Shown piece after piece: positions 33,243 through 42,349 of a stretch of 64,000 nt of DNA. Positions within the stretch are counted from its first letter, which is position 1. Every line of letters begins with the position of its first letter. The notes below the pieces were generated by a model. The model worked only from the letters and a program-made list of their open reading frames with translations. It made no database searches and was not told the DNA's origin. The stretch is from JANMES01 sp038329865 (GTDB lineage Bacteria; Planctomycetota; Phycisphaerae; Tepidisphaerales; Tepidisphaeraceae). The translations under genes were made by a program, and so were the position numbers. The stretch lies in the NCBI GenBank assembly GCA_038329865.1, contig JBBQNK010000017.1, positions 24,163 to 88,162 on the forward strand, read 5' to 3'.

Positions 33243-36083
33243 ATGCGATTTAAAAATCTCATCGCTCTTGTTCCCGTCGTCTTCTTGGCTGTGAACGTTT
33301 CCGCGGGCACGTTTTACGTAGACTACGAGCAGGGCGTTGATAGCAACACCGGCACGCAAACGGATGCGCCATGGAAGCACGCGCCCGGCGATACGGCGGC
33401 GCTCGGCAATGCCAAGTCGGCTAAGCTCCAACCCGGCGATGTCGTCAAGTTCAAGGGCGGCGTGGTTTATCACGGCAGCATCTCGATTCCCGATTCTGGC
33501 GCGGAGGGAAAGCCGATCACCTACGACGGCAACCTCGCCGGCGACTGGGGCACGGGGAAGGCGATCATCGACGGGTCAACGCCGCTGGAAAATCTCAAGC
33601 AGTGCGCGACGGCGGAGGAAGCGTGGGGAAATCCGAACTTCAAGAACATCTACTGGACGACCGTTCCCAAGGGCGCGAAGTGGAACATGCTCAACCTCTG
33701 TCAGGGCCTTGTGCCGCTGGCGTGGAGCGAGGATCCGAACCCGGCCGACCCGAACTTCCAGGAAGACCCCAAGCATTTTCACAAGACGGATCCGGACATT
33801 CCTCAGACGCTGAGCGGGATGAGAGTTCGGCCGATCAACGGCATGAAGGACAACGCCAAGCGCCCGCTCATGACGATGTTCGACGGCGGGAACGACTCGG
33901 CCGTCATCGAAAATATCTCGGCCGGTGGGGAGATCGAAGTCGCGTTTGAAAAGCCGGTGACGGTTGTCGAATTCGCCGTCACGCCGCAGAAGGGATACAC
34001 GAATCCGAAGGAAATCACCTTCACCGCCGACGGCAAGGAACTGCTCAAGGCGGAGTTGGCGGATAATCCCGACAAGACAACCGAGCAGCGATTCAAGCTG
34101 CCGGCGCCGGAGACGTTTCAGAAACTGGTCATCAAATTTGTTAGCGCGCATCCCGGCAAAGACGGCACCACGAAGAACTGGGGCGCGGTCAAATCCATCG
34201 CCGGCTTTGACGCTGCCGGCGCCAATGTTATGGCGGCCGACTCAAAAAGCGTGCTGCGGAATGAAAAAGTCTTCACTGAAGCTGATCCACATTTCTTCGA
34301 CAACGCCTTGCTCGCACTCTTCGCCAGGCCGTCGCTCGTTTACTACAAGCGCATTCAAAGCTACGACCCGGCCGCCCATCAGATCAGCTTCGAAACCCTC
34401 ACCCACACGCAGATTCCTTACGATAAGGGCGGCGCGTTCAGCATCGTGAACAGCCCTCGATTCATCGACATTCCGGGCGAGTACGCGATGCTGCTCGACC
34501 CCGAGGCCGATGGTTCGCACAAGATTTTGCTCTGGCCGCCCAACGGCAAGCCGGAAGATATCACCCGCGGCGAGCACGGAGTGGGCATCGCCGTCGGCGG
34601 AAGCTACGTGACCGTGCAGGGATTCTGGATCCGCAAGCAGGGATGGGATGGCACGAACGGAATCACCGCGCGCGGCGGCAAGTCGGCCGAAGGAAAGGGA
34701 ACCGATCTGATCATCCGCGATTGCAAAGTCACCAACCTCCGCGGCGACGGCGTGGGCATCACCACCACGCAGATGGACAATCTTTTAATCGACGGTTGCG
34801 AAGTGGCAGATAACGCCGGGCACACCAAGGGCATCGTGCTGCGCAACGCGACGAATGTCGTCGCCCGGAATTGCGTTCTGCACCGCAACAGCTCGACTGC
34901 CATGGATTTTTACACGGTCAACAATGGCGTAGTGCAGGATTGCTTCGTCTACGAAAATCCCGGCATGCACGCGAATGGGCTGACGTTTTACGTCGGCTGC
35001 AAGAACATCCTCATCGAGCGCAATCGCGTGCGCGACGGCAACGTGGCGCTGACCGTGCAGGACGGCGACGGCATGATCGTCCGCAACAACGTCCTCGAAG
35101 GCGGCGGCGACGCGCCGGCCATCGGGCTGTGGGCGGGCGGGCCGTTCAATAACATCGTCATCACCAACAACGTGATCCGCTACCACGGCGGCACCGAAGG
35201 CTGGTCGGCGGCGGTGTATGGCGGCAATGCGAACGCCAAAGGGTATGCCATCGTCAATAACGTGATCGACGGCTTCAGCGGCAACGTAACAAATAAGGCC
35301 GTCTTCAATCACAACATCTTCACGGCGTACGGCCCGGCACTGCCGAAGGAATTGCTCGGCGAGAACACGCTCGTGCCGAACCCGGCTGACATCTTTGTCG
35401 ATCCTGCGAAGGACGATTACCGCCTCAAGCCAGGCAGTCCGGCGATCGACGCCGGCGTGGCGATCACCACGATCAACCAGTTCGACCGCGAAGGCGTCAA
35501 GCGCCCCGTCGGCAAAGCAATCGACATCGGGCCGAATGAACACCAACTGGCGGGAAGCACGAATGAGCCGCAACCGGTACAGGCCGACCCGCACACCTTC
35601 AAGTTCACGCTCGACGGCTACGTCATCGCCGAGCCCGTGGCGCGCGAATCCGTTTATGCGATGAAGTTCAAGAAAATTGAGGGCGGGCAATCGGTACTTC
35701 TGAAAGGCGTCGATCTCACCGGCGAAGGCGGCGGCAAAGTAAACCTGCGGCCGACCAAAGGCGGGTACATCTCCGGCTGGGACAAGCCCGGTCACTGGAT
35801 CGAGTGGACCGTCGACGCGCCCAAGGCCGGCAAATATGAGGTCTGCATCGAGCACGGCTCCGAACAACCGGCCAAGCGGCAAGTGATTCTGAATGGCGAG
35901 CCGGTGAAAGGGCTAGAAGAAGCGCCGTTCGCCGCGACAGGCGGGTGGACGAATTTCGACAAAGCCGGTCTGGACGTGGCCCTGTCGCTCAAGGCTGGCA
36001 AAAATGTGATCCGCTTCGTGAACGTATCCGGCTCGCACAACTTCAAGTCGCTGGAATTCATCCCCGTGACGGACGAGAAATGA
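33243..36083 (+). CDS. Large secreted right-handed beta-helix protein with carbohydrate-binding-like modules
   Basis: 946 residues with a signal peptide (residues 1-20, LVPVVFLAVNVSA). The N-terminal TFYVDYEQGVDSNTGTQTDAPWKHAPG is the usual lead of PbH1 beta-helix proteins. A discoidin-like insert is placed around residues 220-330. The beta-helix proper (about 450-700) shows regular repeats such as VRNNVLEGG and NIVITNNVIRYHGG. A C-terminal beta-sandwich with GHWIEWTVDAPKAGKYEVCIEH looks like CBM35-type modules. Such proteins bind or lyse polysaccharides; no pectate-lyase or alginate-lyase catalytic site could be assigned. The ATG at 33243 follows a GGAAG ribosome site. No operon partner. Confidence 0.83.
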   Translation: MRFKNLIALVPVVFLAVNVSAGTFYVDYEQGVDSNTGTQTDAPWKHAPGDTAALGNAKSAKLQPGDVVKFKGGVVYHGSISIPDSGAEGKPITYDGNLAGDWGTGKAIIDGSTPLENLKQCATAEEAWGNPNFKNIYWTTVPKGAKWNMLNLCQGLVPLAWSEDPNPADPNFQEDPKHFHKTDPDIPQTLSGMRVRPINGMKDNAKRPLMTMFDGGNDSAVIENISAGGEIEVAFEKPVTVVEFAVTPQKGYTNPKEITFTADGKELLKAELADNPDKTTEQRFKLPAPETFQKLVIKFVSAHPGKDGTTKNWGAVKSIAGFDAAGANVMAADSKSVLRNEKVFTEADPHFFDNALLALFARPSLVYYKRIQSYDPAAHQISFETLTHTQIPYDKGGAFSIVNSPRFIDIPGEYAMLLDPEADGSHKILLWPPNGKPEDITRGEHGVGIAVGGSYVTVQGFWIRKQGWDGTNGITARGGKSAEGKGTDLIIRDCKVTNLRGDGVGITTTQMDNLLIDGCEVADNAGHTKGIVLRNATNVVARNCVLHRNSSTAMDFYTVNNGVVQDCFVYENPGMHANGLTFYVGCKNILIERNRVRDGNVALTVQDGDGMIVRNNVLEGGGDAPAIGLWAGGPFNNIVITNNVIRYHGGTEGWSAAVYGGNANAKGYAIVNNVIDGFSGNVTNKAVFNHNIFTAYGPALPKELLGENTLVPNPADIFVDPAKDDYRLKPGSPAIDAGVAITTINQFDREGVKRPVGKAIDIGPNEHQLAGSTNEPQPVQADPHTFKFTLDGYVIAEPVARESVYAMKFKKIEGGQSVLLKGVDLTGEGGGKVNLRPTKGGYISGWDKPGHWIEWTVDAPKAGKYEVCIEHGSEQPAKRQVILNGEPVKGLEEAPFAATGGWTNFDKAGLDVALSLKAGKNVIRFVNVSGSHNFKSLEFIPVTDEK

Positions 36084-36086
36084 TCG

Positions 36087-38234
36087 TTACGGGCGAGTCG
36101 TGGGCTGAGTAGACGGTTGCGTCGTCGCGCTCTGCGTCGTCGCCGTTATCGCGGCCGTCGTCGGGCCGGGCACGTTGCGGGTGATTTCGTACATTGTCAG
36201 CACCTGCGGCCGCCAGCGGATCAGCGGTTCGCCGGAATCGAATGGCGCGGCGAGCCAGGCACTGCGCTCGCGCCGCCCGGGGATGGGCACATTGCACGGC
36301 TCGGACCAGTGCCTCCGCTCCTTCATCGTGAATTGGCTGCCGTCGATGTACGTCCGGCGGAATTTTTCAAATTCCAGCGACGTCAGGATCGCGTACACGT
36401 TCTTTCCGGAATCGATCGCGCGAGCCATGGTTGAATTCTGGGCGGCCCGCAAATCTGCCTCGCTCAGCTTATCCCGAACGTCCTTCATGTAGTTGATCCG
36501 ATCTTCCTGGATCAGCTTCGGTCCTTTGGGATCTTTCGATTGAAGAACGGCGATGATCCCGAGCCCGCCCGCCATACGTTTGTCGAAACCATCCGAAGCG
36601 TACCAGTCGCCGTCGAACATGAATGATTCATAGTGCAGCGACATCGGCAGAAGACCTTGATCGGCAAACACGATAAATCGGCCCGGTGAAGCAGCATCGT
36701 GATTGACTACGCTGTCGATCTCGCGGGCCGTATACGCCAGGTTCAAATTGCCGCGGTGCTGGAGGGCGATATCCGGGGTCGAATAGTAAATCCCGATCGC
36801 GGCGGTGGCGGCGGTGAGAAAGCCCGCACCGATCGGCGCAGCGATCGAAAATCCCCATCGCTCACGTCCGAGCGACGTCGATTCCGCCGCCCGCATCAGC
36901 CAGAACGCGCCGATGATCAGCGGCGGGAAAAGGGTGAGGAAAAACCGCAGGTAGCCGATGCCCGGCGTTTGCTCGCCCCAGTAGTACGCGATGTAAAGCA
37001 GCGTGCCGGGCAGGAACCACATCGTCAGCAGCATGGCCGATCTCGCCGCGCCGCGGAACATGAAGAACAACCCCGCAATGCCAAGCGGGAAAAGGAAGAG
37101 CAATCCATACATATAGAGCTGCTGGACCGTGAATTCCCATTTGTTCAGGAACATTTCGCTGGTGAATCCGCCGCTTTCATTCGTGGCGTCATAGCCGGTG
37201 ATATGCCCCATCGAAAACCAGTTGAACGCGACGAGCGCGCCGACCACGATCACCCACCCGATCGCCGGCGATGCCGCCCGCAGGTAAGAGCGCGGCCGTT
37301 TCCATCGCACGCTCAACACGCACGCCAAACCGATCGGCCCGAACGGAATCATTCGGCAGGCCTTGATGAGCATCCAGATGCTCGGGTGATTTTCCGCGAT
37401 CTTGGTATCGCTGAGAACCTTATCCAGCGGGTAAAGCGGGAACATCAGCAGCGCTTCGCTGTAGCGGATCGTCACCGCGAATCCGAGCAGCAGGCCGGCG
37501 ATCAAACCTTTGCGCCATGATCCGGTCTGCCAGAATCGCGTGAGAAAGAACATGCCCCATACCACGAAGCAGAGTGCCGGCGGATGGCTGTTGGGGATTT
37601 CTGCGAATTCCAGCGAAGTGGGAATCGTCGCGAGCACGATCGTCGCGAGCAGCGCGTAAAACCACGATCCGAGAATCGCCCGCGCGAGATAGAACATGCC
37701 GAGCATCGCCAGCACCATGCAGACGGGGCTGACCAGGAACGCCGCCCCGCGGGCGACGAGCGTGTGCGGATCGCCGCCGAGCCGGATGGCGATCGCGTCG
37801 AGCAGCGACAGGCCGACGGGATATTTCGGGTAGTACCAGCCGGCCTCAACGTTCACCGTCAGCCATTTCCGCAAAGGCCAAGGCACCCATGCCGGCGGGG
37901 CGGCGGTCTCGGCGTTCGTGCGGACCCACATGGCGCTGATGAACTGAAAATCGTCCACCGGCTTGAAGCCAGGCGTGCCGGTGAACGCGATGTTCTTCCC
38001 GGCGACGAGATAGCAGTTTTCGTCAATTCCAGGCCGGCCGATCGCGGGCGCCCAGAACGACGCGAGAAAGAACGCGTACCCGACGATGATGACGATCGCG
38101 AGCAGATGAAACAGCCCCCCGCGCCACCGCCCCTCGCGCGGCTGGACGATCGGCAGCAGCCGATTCAGCGGCGTTTCTTCGATCGGGAGATCGAGAAACG
38201 GGTCGGTCGGGATCGATTCAGGCTCGAGTTCCAC
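36087..38234 (-). CDS. Membrane glycosyltransferase, GT39/ArnT-like
   Basis: 715 residues. A hydrophilic N-terminus (about 45 residues) is followed by about twelve membrane helices. The first external loop has PGIDENCYLVAGKN, similar to the catalytic acidic loop of GT39/GT83 polyprenyl-linked transferases. WYYPKYPVGLSLLDAIA fits the second family block (YxKPP/YPPG-like). After the last helix there is an external C-terminal domain of about 200 residues ending in a Thr/Gln/Pro repeat tail (TTQPSTQP). It would transfer a sugar from a lipid carrier outside the membrane; target unknown. It is convergent with the beta-helix gene. Confidence 0.8.
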   Translation of the reverse strand: MELEPESIPTDPFLDLPIEETPLNRLLPIVQPREGRWRGGLFHLLAIVIIVGYAFFLASFWAPAIGRPGIDENCYLVAGKNIAFTGTPGFKPVDDFQFISAMWVRTNAETAAPPAWVPWPLRKWLTVNVEAGWYYPKYPVGLSLLDAIAIRLGGDPHTLVARGAAFLVSPVCMVLAMLGMFYLARAILGSWFYALLATIVLATIPTSLEFAEIPNSHPPALCFVVWGMFFLTRFWQTGSWRKGLIAGLLLGFAVTIRYSEALLMFPLYPLDKVLSDTKIAENHPSIWMLIKACRMIPFGPIGLACVLSVRWKRPRSYLRAASPAIGWVIVVGALVAFNWFSMGHITGYDATNESGGFTSEMFLNKWEFTVQQLYMYGLLFLFPLGIAGLFFMFRGAARSAMLLTMWFLPGTLLYIAYYWGEQTPGIGYLRFFLTLFPPLIIGAFWLMRAAESTSLGRERWGFSIAAPIGAGFLTAATAAIGIYYSTPDIALQHRGNLNLAYTAREIDSVVNHDAASPGRFIVFADQGLLPMSLHYESFMFDGDWYASDGFDKRMAGGLGIIAVLQSKDPKGPKLIQEDRINYMKDVRDKLSEADLRAAQNSTMARAIDSGKNVYAILTSLEFEKFRRTYIDGSQFTMKERRHWSEPCNVPIPGRRERSAWLAAPFDSGEPLIRWRPQVLTMYEITRNVPGPTTAAITATTQSATTQPSTQPTTRP

Positions 38235-38277
38235 GGCAGGAGTATAGACGATTTCGAAAACGTAAAAAGCAGTGATC

Positions 38278-38354
38278 CGTCATCCTGAGGTACTCCGAAG
38301 GATCTGGCGTCCATGGCAGGTTAGCCAGATCCTTCGGAGTACCTCAGGATGACG
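38278..38354. repeat. Inverted repeat with perfect 31-base arms (cgtcatcctgaggtactcc family)
   Basis: Arms 38278-38308 and 38324-38354 are exact inverted copies around a 15-base centre. Each arm can also form a weaker hairpin (atcct-gag...ctc-aggat). It lies between divergent genes, so it is not a gene-end terminator. A decayed copy is at 38999-39067 and a half-copy at 47466-47491. Confidence 0.9.
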
Positions 38355-38426
38355 AAGTAGACTGTCTTCTGCTTCTTTTCAATTTATGCTTCACGCTATG
38401 TGTCTGGTGATGCTAAACTATCCCCC

Positions 38427-38939
38427 ATGATCCTCGCAGAAACCGCCGCCGCCACGAACTTGGAATATCCCGCCACCGCTGTCGTCTCTACGCTCGACGG
38501 CGTGACGACGGCCCTGTTCGCGTTCGTGCTGGTAGGCCTGATCTACCCGCACATCATTAAAAAGCAGCGGCAATTTTATATGATCGTTGGCGTGGTCATG
38601 ATCATCATCGTGCTGCACGCACTCACCCTCATGCTGCGCGCGACCGGCTTCACCGTCTTCACCGGCATCCTCACCGGCCTACTGCAGATTGCGGGACTCG
38701 GCCTGGCCGTCATGTGCACTGGCGGAATGGCGGCGAAAGAACTGGCGGGCGAGCTTTCCAAGAGCTACGAAGTCATCCGCCGCGGCGAGGATAGCAAGGA
38801 AGTGATCATCCCGCTCAACATGCAGAAAAAAGCGGCGGCGGGAGAGGAACCCGAGCGCGTCGTCTACACCATCGACACCCCGCCCGGCCCGGCAAAAGCG
38901 CCGAAGCCTAGCGACCAATCCATTCCGCTGGATGAGTAG
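38427..38939 (+). CDS. Uncharacterised small membrane protein
   Basis: 170 residues from ATG 38427. Three hydrophobic helices are visible (about residues 24-42, 48-68 and 74-96: GVTTALFAFVLVGLIYPHII, YMIVGVVMIIIVLHALTLML, FTGILTGLLQIAGLGLAVM). A cytoplasmic tail of about 70 residues rich in Lys, Glu and Pro follows. No known family was recognised. It is flanked by two copies of the cgtcatcctgaggtactcc repeat, one on each side. Function is unknown. Confidence 0.7.
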   Translation: MILAETAAATNLEYPATAVVSTLDGVTTALFAFVLVGLIYPHIIKKQRQFYMIVGVVMIIIVLHALTLMLRATGFTVFTGILTGLLQIAGLGLAVMCTGGMAAKELAGELSKSYEVIRRGEDSKEVIIPLNMQKKAAAGEEPERVVYTIDTPPGPAKAPKPSDQSIPLDE

Positions 38940-38998
38940 TATCCGCGCGGACCGGTTCAATCGCTAGCCATCAAAAGGCAGTTCAACATTCGCTCTAT

Positions 38999-39067
38999 CG
39001 TCATCCTGAAGTACTCCGAAGGATCTAGCCGATCTGCGGTGGACGCTTAGTCCTTCCCAGTACTTCA
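38999..39067. repeat. Decayed copy of the cgtcatcctgaagtactcc inverted repeat
   Basis: Arm one at 38999-39030 is close to the arm at 38278. The second arm around 39040-39067 (tagtccttcccagtacttc...) still pairs but with several mismatches. It lies just before the end of xseA (minus strand). Confidence 0.7.
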
Positions 39068-39102
39068 AGAAGGCGTCGATGCGGTAGATGAGCGTGAATC
39101 GC

Positions 39103-40674
39103 TCAATCAAAAAGCCCCGGCGGCTTCTTGCCTTTCACAGTCGAGCGAATCTCTCCTTCGACCAATCGCGTGACGAGAATCTGGCCCGGGACAACGTCGT
39201 CTTTCTGGCGGACGACTTTTCCTGACTCAGTCAGCGTGATCGTGTAGCCGCGGGCGAGAACCTGATCGGGCCCTAGAGCGCGGAGCGTATTTTCCAGCGC
39301 GGCCAGCGCGTGGCGGCGTTGGTCGAGGGAGGTGCGGGTTCCGCGCGTCAGCCGGTGCTGGATGCCGCTGAGGCGGAGGCGCATCAGGCTGATTGCGGCG
39401 GTGGGGTGTTTGCGGGCGATGCGAGCTTCTGCCCGCGCGATGCGATCCGCCATTGCCTTCGCCCGGCGCTGTTCGGCGACGCGCAGGCGCGCCTCGCGAC
39501 GCACGAGTTCCGCTCGCCAGCGCGCGAGGATCGCCGACGGCCGATTGCGATCGAGTCGCTGCGAGAGTGCTTCGAGCCGCCGGCGGAGCATTCGCATCCG
39601 CTGGCTCGCAGCGTTCTGCAGGGCACGCTCGCGATCGTCCAGCCGTTGCTGCAGGCGTTGGATTCGATCGATCGGCCGGCGGAAAAATTCCTGGCGTTCG
39701 ATCGTCGTCAACCGCTGCCGGCCGTGCTGCAGGATTGATCGCGCCGCCTGATCCAGCCGGGTGCGACTCGTGGCCAGATCCGTCAGCACCTTCTCCCAGT
39801 TCGTCATCACGACGCGGGCCGCCTCGGTCGGCGTGTGGGCGTGGTAATCGGCGACGAGGTCGGCAATCGACACATCCACCTCATGGCCGATGCCGGAGAT
39901 CACGGGGATTTTCGCATTCGCAATCGCGCGGGCGACGGCCTCGTCGTTGAACGCCCACAAATCCTCCAGCGACCCGCCGCCGCGACCGAGCAGGATGGCG
40001 TCGGCCCCGCCGATGGTGTGGAGCGATCGCCCGAGATGATTCAGCGCCGCCGCGATCGCCGGCGCCGCGGCTGCGCCCTGCACCGGGACGTGGTAGAGGA
40101 ACAGTTTGATCCACGGATAGCGGTTGAGGATTTTCAACATATCCGCCAGCGCCGCCGTCTCGCGGCTGGTGATCAGCACCAGCCGCGTCGGGTATTTCGG
40201 CAGCCGGCGTTTACGGGTTGCTTCGAAGAGTCCCTCCGTTTCAAGCTTCGCGCGAAGCTGCTGAAACGCGAGCTCAAGCGCCCCTTGCCCGAGCGGCTGA
40301 AGCGACGTCACGTACAGCTGGTACTTGCCGCGCTGCGCGTAAACTCCGACTGATCCGCTGGCGAGCAATTCAATGCCGTCCTGCGGCTCAAACTTCAACT
40401 TCTCAGCGGCGCTGCGAAACATCACGCAGTCGATGCACGCGCCGGCGTCTTTCAGTGTGAAGTAGAGATGGCCCGATTGGCGGTGGAGCGAGAGATTGGT
40501 GACTTCGCCGCGGATGAGGAGCGTTGCCGGCAATCCTGTCTTCAGCGTCTGCTCGATTTTCGCGGTAACTTGTGTAACGGTGAGGGCGCTCGACGGGTCT
40601 TTCTCCGCAGCGTAAGGCTTGGGAGATTTCGCAGTGACTTTCTCGCGGAAATCGAAGAAGTTTTCACCGGACAT
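39103..40674 (-). CDS. xseA: Exodeoxyribonuclease VII large subunit
   Basis: 523 residues. An N-terminal OB-fold (residues 30-130, LLIRGEVTNLSLHRQSGHLYFTLKD) is followed by the XseA catalytic core: LVLITSRETAALADML, DAILLGRGGGSLEDLWAFNDE, PVISGIGHEVDVSIADLVADYHAHTPT. Then comes a long coiled-coil arm and a C-terminal segment. With XseB it degrades single-stranded DNA in both directions to oligonucleotides. No xseB gene is adjacent, and a 75-80 residue candidate was not found in the window. The coiled-coil arm is Arg-rich (RRRLEALSQRLDRNRP). Confidence 0.94.
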   Translation of the reverse strand: MSGENFFDFREKVTAKSPKPYAAEKDPSSALTVTQVTAKIEQTLKTGLPATLLIRGEVTNLSLHRQSGHLYFTLKDAGACIDCVMFRSAAEKLKFEPQDGIELLASGSVGVYAQRGKYQLYVTSLQPLGQGALELAFQQLRAKLETEGLFEATRKRRLPKYPTRLVLITSRETAALADMLKILNRYPWIKLFLYHVPVQGAAAAPAIAAALNHLGRSLHTIGGADAILLGRGGGSLEDLWAFNDEAVARAIANAKIPVISGIGHEVDVSIADLVADYHAHTPTEAARVVMTNWEKVLTDLATSRTRLDQAARSILQHGRQRLTTIERQEFFRRPIDRIQRLQQRLDDRERALQNAASQRMRMLRRRLEALSQRLDRNRPSAILARWRAELVRREARLRVAEQRRAKAMADRIARAEARIARKHPTAAISLMRLRLSGIQHRLTRGTRTSLDQRRHALAALENTLRALGPDQVLARGYTITLTESGKVVRQKDDVVPGQILVTRLVEGEIRSTVKGKKPPGLFD

Positions 40675-40702
40675 GCACGACTTTCCTTCGATTTGCGTTA
40701 CT

Positions 40703-40728
40703 GGGCTTGCCCCTTAAGTGGCAAGCCC
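40703..40728. terminator. Hairpin GGGCTTGCC...GGCAAGCCC
   Basis: Perfect 9-base arms (40703-40711 and 40720-40728) with cttaag in the loop. It sits between the hydrolase gene at 40754 and xseA (both minus strand), so it could end the hydrolase transcript. On the plus strand it is followed by tagggcattttt. It also resembles the other hairpin repeats. Confidence 0.55.
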
Positions 40729-40753
40729 TAGGGCATTTTTCCTTACAGTACCA

Positions 40754-41704
40754 TCACGGCCGCAGCACTTCCATCAGCAATCGAAACCGCGTCTCCAAAT
40801 GTTCATAAGGCACTTCGTGCTTATGAAACGGATAAATCTCGATCGATTTCTCGCACGTCATGTGATGGTATGCAGCATAAATCGTGCTCGGCGGGCAGAT
40901 GTCGTCCCACAAGCAATTGCACACCACTGTGCGGCAATTGATTTTCGGGGCGAGGTTCATGCAGTCGAAATAGCTGAGCGTGCGGAAGGCCTGCTCGTAC
41001 AAATGCGGATACATTTTGAGGAAGTTCGGAATTTCCGGGTACGGCCCGTTGCCGCAGATGGCGGCACCGCGGCGGAAATCGCAGAGGAAAGGCACGTCGG
41101 GCATCGCCAGGATCGGCCGATCAGAGAGCGCGGCCACGGCGAGCGTCAATCCGCCGCCCTGGCTAACGCCGGTGATGGCGAGGCGAGTTTCGTCGACTTC
41201 TTCGCGCCCGGCGAGCAGTTCCAGCGCCCGCACGGCGTCGGCGTACACGTAGCGGTAGTAATACGTCTTCGGATCGCGAATGCCCTTGGTCATCCAGCCG
41301 GAATGTTGGCCTTCAGGAATGACCGACGTGTCCTGCGATTGGCCGTTCTGGCCGCGGCAGTCCATGCTGAGCACGCACATGCCCTGGCTGGCGAGGGAAA
41401 TCATGTGCATCAGTCGTTCGCCGCGCCCGCTGTAGCCGTGGTAGATGCACACGCCGGGGAATTTCCCGCGTTGGGTCGGCCGCATGTACCATCCGGCGAT
41501 CCGCCCGCCGCCGAATCCTTCGTACCGAATGGCGTAGCATTCCAGATTTTTCGTCGGCAGATTGTACGGCACGAGCTCCGCGTGCAGCGGCTGTTTCATC
41601 GCCTCCTTGATCGTCTGCGCCCAGAACGATTCAAAATCCTCTTCGCGATAAAGCGATGGCTTGTAATTTCTGAGTTGTTCCAGCGGCATGTCGATTGAGG
41701 GCAT
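40754..41704 (-). CDS. Acetyl xylan esterase / cephalosporin-C deacetylase family hydrolase
   Basis: 316 residues from ATG 41704, preceded by AAGGAG. The longer reading from 41821 overlaps the divergent hsp20 promoter region and is rejected. The alpha/beta-hydrolase fold has PGVCIYHGYSGRG (oxyanion region), the nucleophile Ser in ITGVSQGGGLTLAVAAL, Asp in CLWDDICPP and His in FHKHEVP. This matches the AXE1 family (PF05448), about 320 residues, which removes acetyl groups from xylo-oligosaccharides or cephalosporin C. No signal peptide is seen, so it is cytoplasmic. Confidence 0.87.
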   Translation of the reverse strand: MPSIDMPLEQLRNYKPSLYREEDFESFWAQTIKEAMKQPLHAELVPYNLPTKNLECYAIRYEGFGGGRIAGWYMRPTQRGKFPGVCIYHGYSGRGERLMHMISLASQGMCVLSMDCRGQNGQSQDTSVIPEGQHSGWMTKGIRDPKTYYYRYVYADAVRALELLAGREEVDETRLAITGVSQGGGLTLAVAALSDRPILAMPDVPFLCDFRRGAAICGNGPYPEIPNFLKMYPHLYEQAFRTLSYFDCMNLAPKINCRTVVCNCLWDDICPPSTIYAAYHHMTCEKSIEIYPFHKHEVPYEHLETRFRLLMEVLRP

Positions 41705-41810
41705 AGAATTTGTCTCCTTATGAGACCTAAGAATAACGTGACACGGATCGGCGTGGTAGTGAGCGTGCAGCGGTGCTACAATCTCGCGGGCCATCGATAG
41801 GAGACGAAAT

Positions 41811-42230
41811 ATGGCGATCATTTCCGTCAGCGAGCCGCCGTTTCAAAACGTCAATCGGCAGATGAACAAGCTGATCGATCAACTCACCAAGGGGTACTAC
41901 AACTTCTACCCCAGCGATACGTGGACGCCGAACGTGAATCTGTATGAGACCGATTCGTCGTACCTCGTCTGCGTCGATCTCGCCGGCGTGGAAAAAGACA
42001 AAATCGACATTGAAGTGGCCGACCAGCAGCTTTCGATCAAGGGCCAGCGCTCCGTGCCGGTGCAATCGCCCGGCGGCAACAACGATCAGTCGCGCGTGCG
42101 CGTTCACTTGATGGAAATCGACCACGGATCGTTCCGCCGGCAGGTGGAATTGCCGAAGGACGTCATCAACGAACAAATCACAGCGACTTATGAGAACGGG
42201 CTGCTGTGGATTCAGTTACCGAAGAAATGA
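41811..42230 (+). CDS. Small heat shock protein, Hsp20/alpha-crystallin
   Basis: 139 residues; the start ATG 41811 has a GGAGA ribosome site. The alpha-crystallin domain runs from about residue 40 (WTPNVNLYETDSSYLVCVDLAGV) to the end, with IDIEVADQQLSIKGQR, FRRQVELPKDV and NGLLWIQLPK. These ATP-independent chaperones hold unfolding proteins. The IxI tail motif is replaced by IQLPKK. lon follows in the same direction after a 34-base-armed inverted repeat, so two protein-quality genes are adjacent. Confidence 0.92.
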   Translation: MAIISVSEPPFQNVNRQMNKLIDQLTKGYYNFYPSDTWTPNVNLYETDSSYLVCVDLAGVEKDKIDIEVADQQLSIKGQRSVPVQSPGGNNDQSRVRVHLMEIDHGSFRRQVELPKDVINEQITATYENGLLWIQLPKK

Positions 42231-42245
42231 GGGAAAGGTATTAGA

Positions 42246-42332
42246 TATTGGGTATTAGGTATTAGGTTGGCGCGATTTGCACGAACAACACGAATCGCCA
42301 AATCGCGCCAACCTAATACCTAATACCCAATA
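42246..42332. repeat. Inverted repeat with perfect 34-base arms in the hsp20-lon gap
   Basis: Arms 42246-42279 (tattgggtattaggtattag...) and 42299-42332 are exact inverted copies with a 19-base loop. It starts 15 bases after the hsp20 stop and ends 17 bases before the lon start codon, taking up nearly the whole leader of lon. The AT-rich taggtatt unit is repeated within the arm. Confidence 0.92.
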
Positions 42333-42349
42333 CCAAATATCCAATTAAA

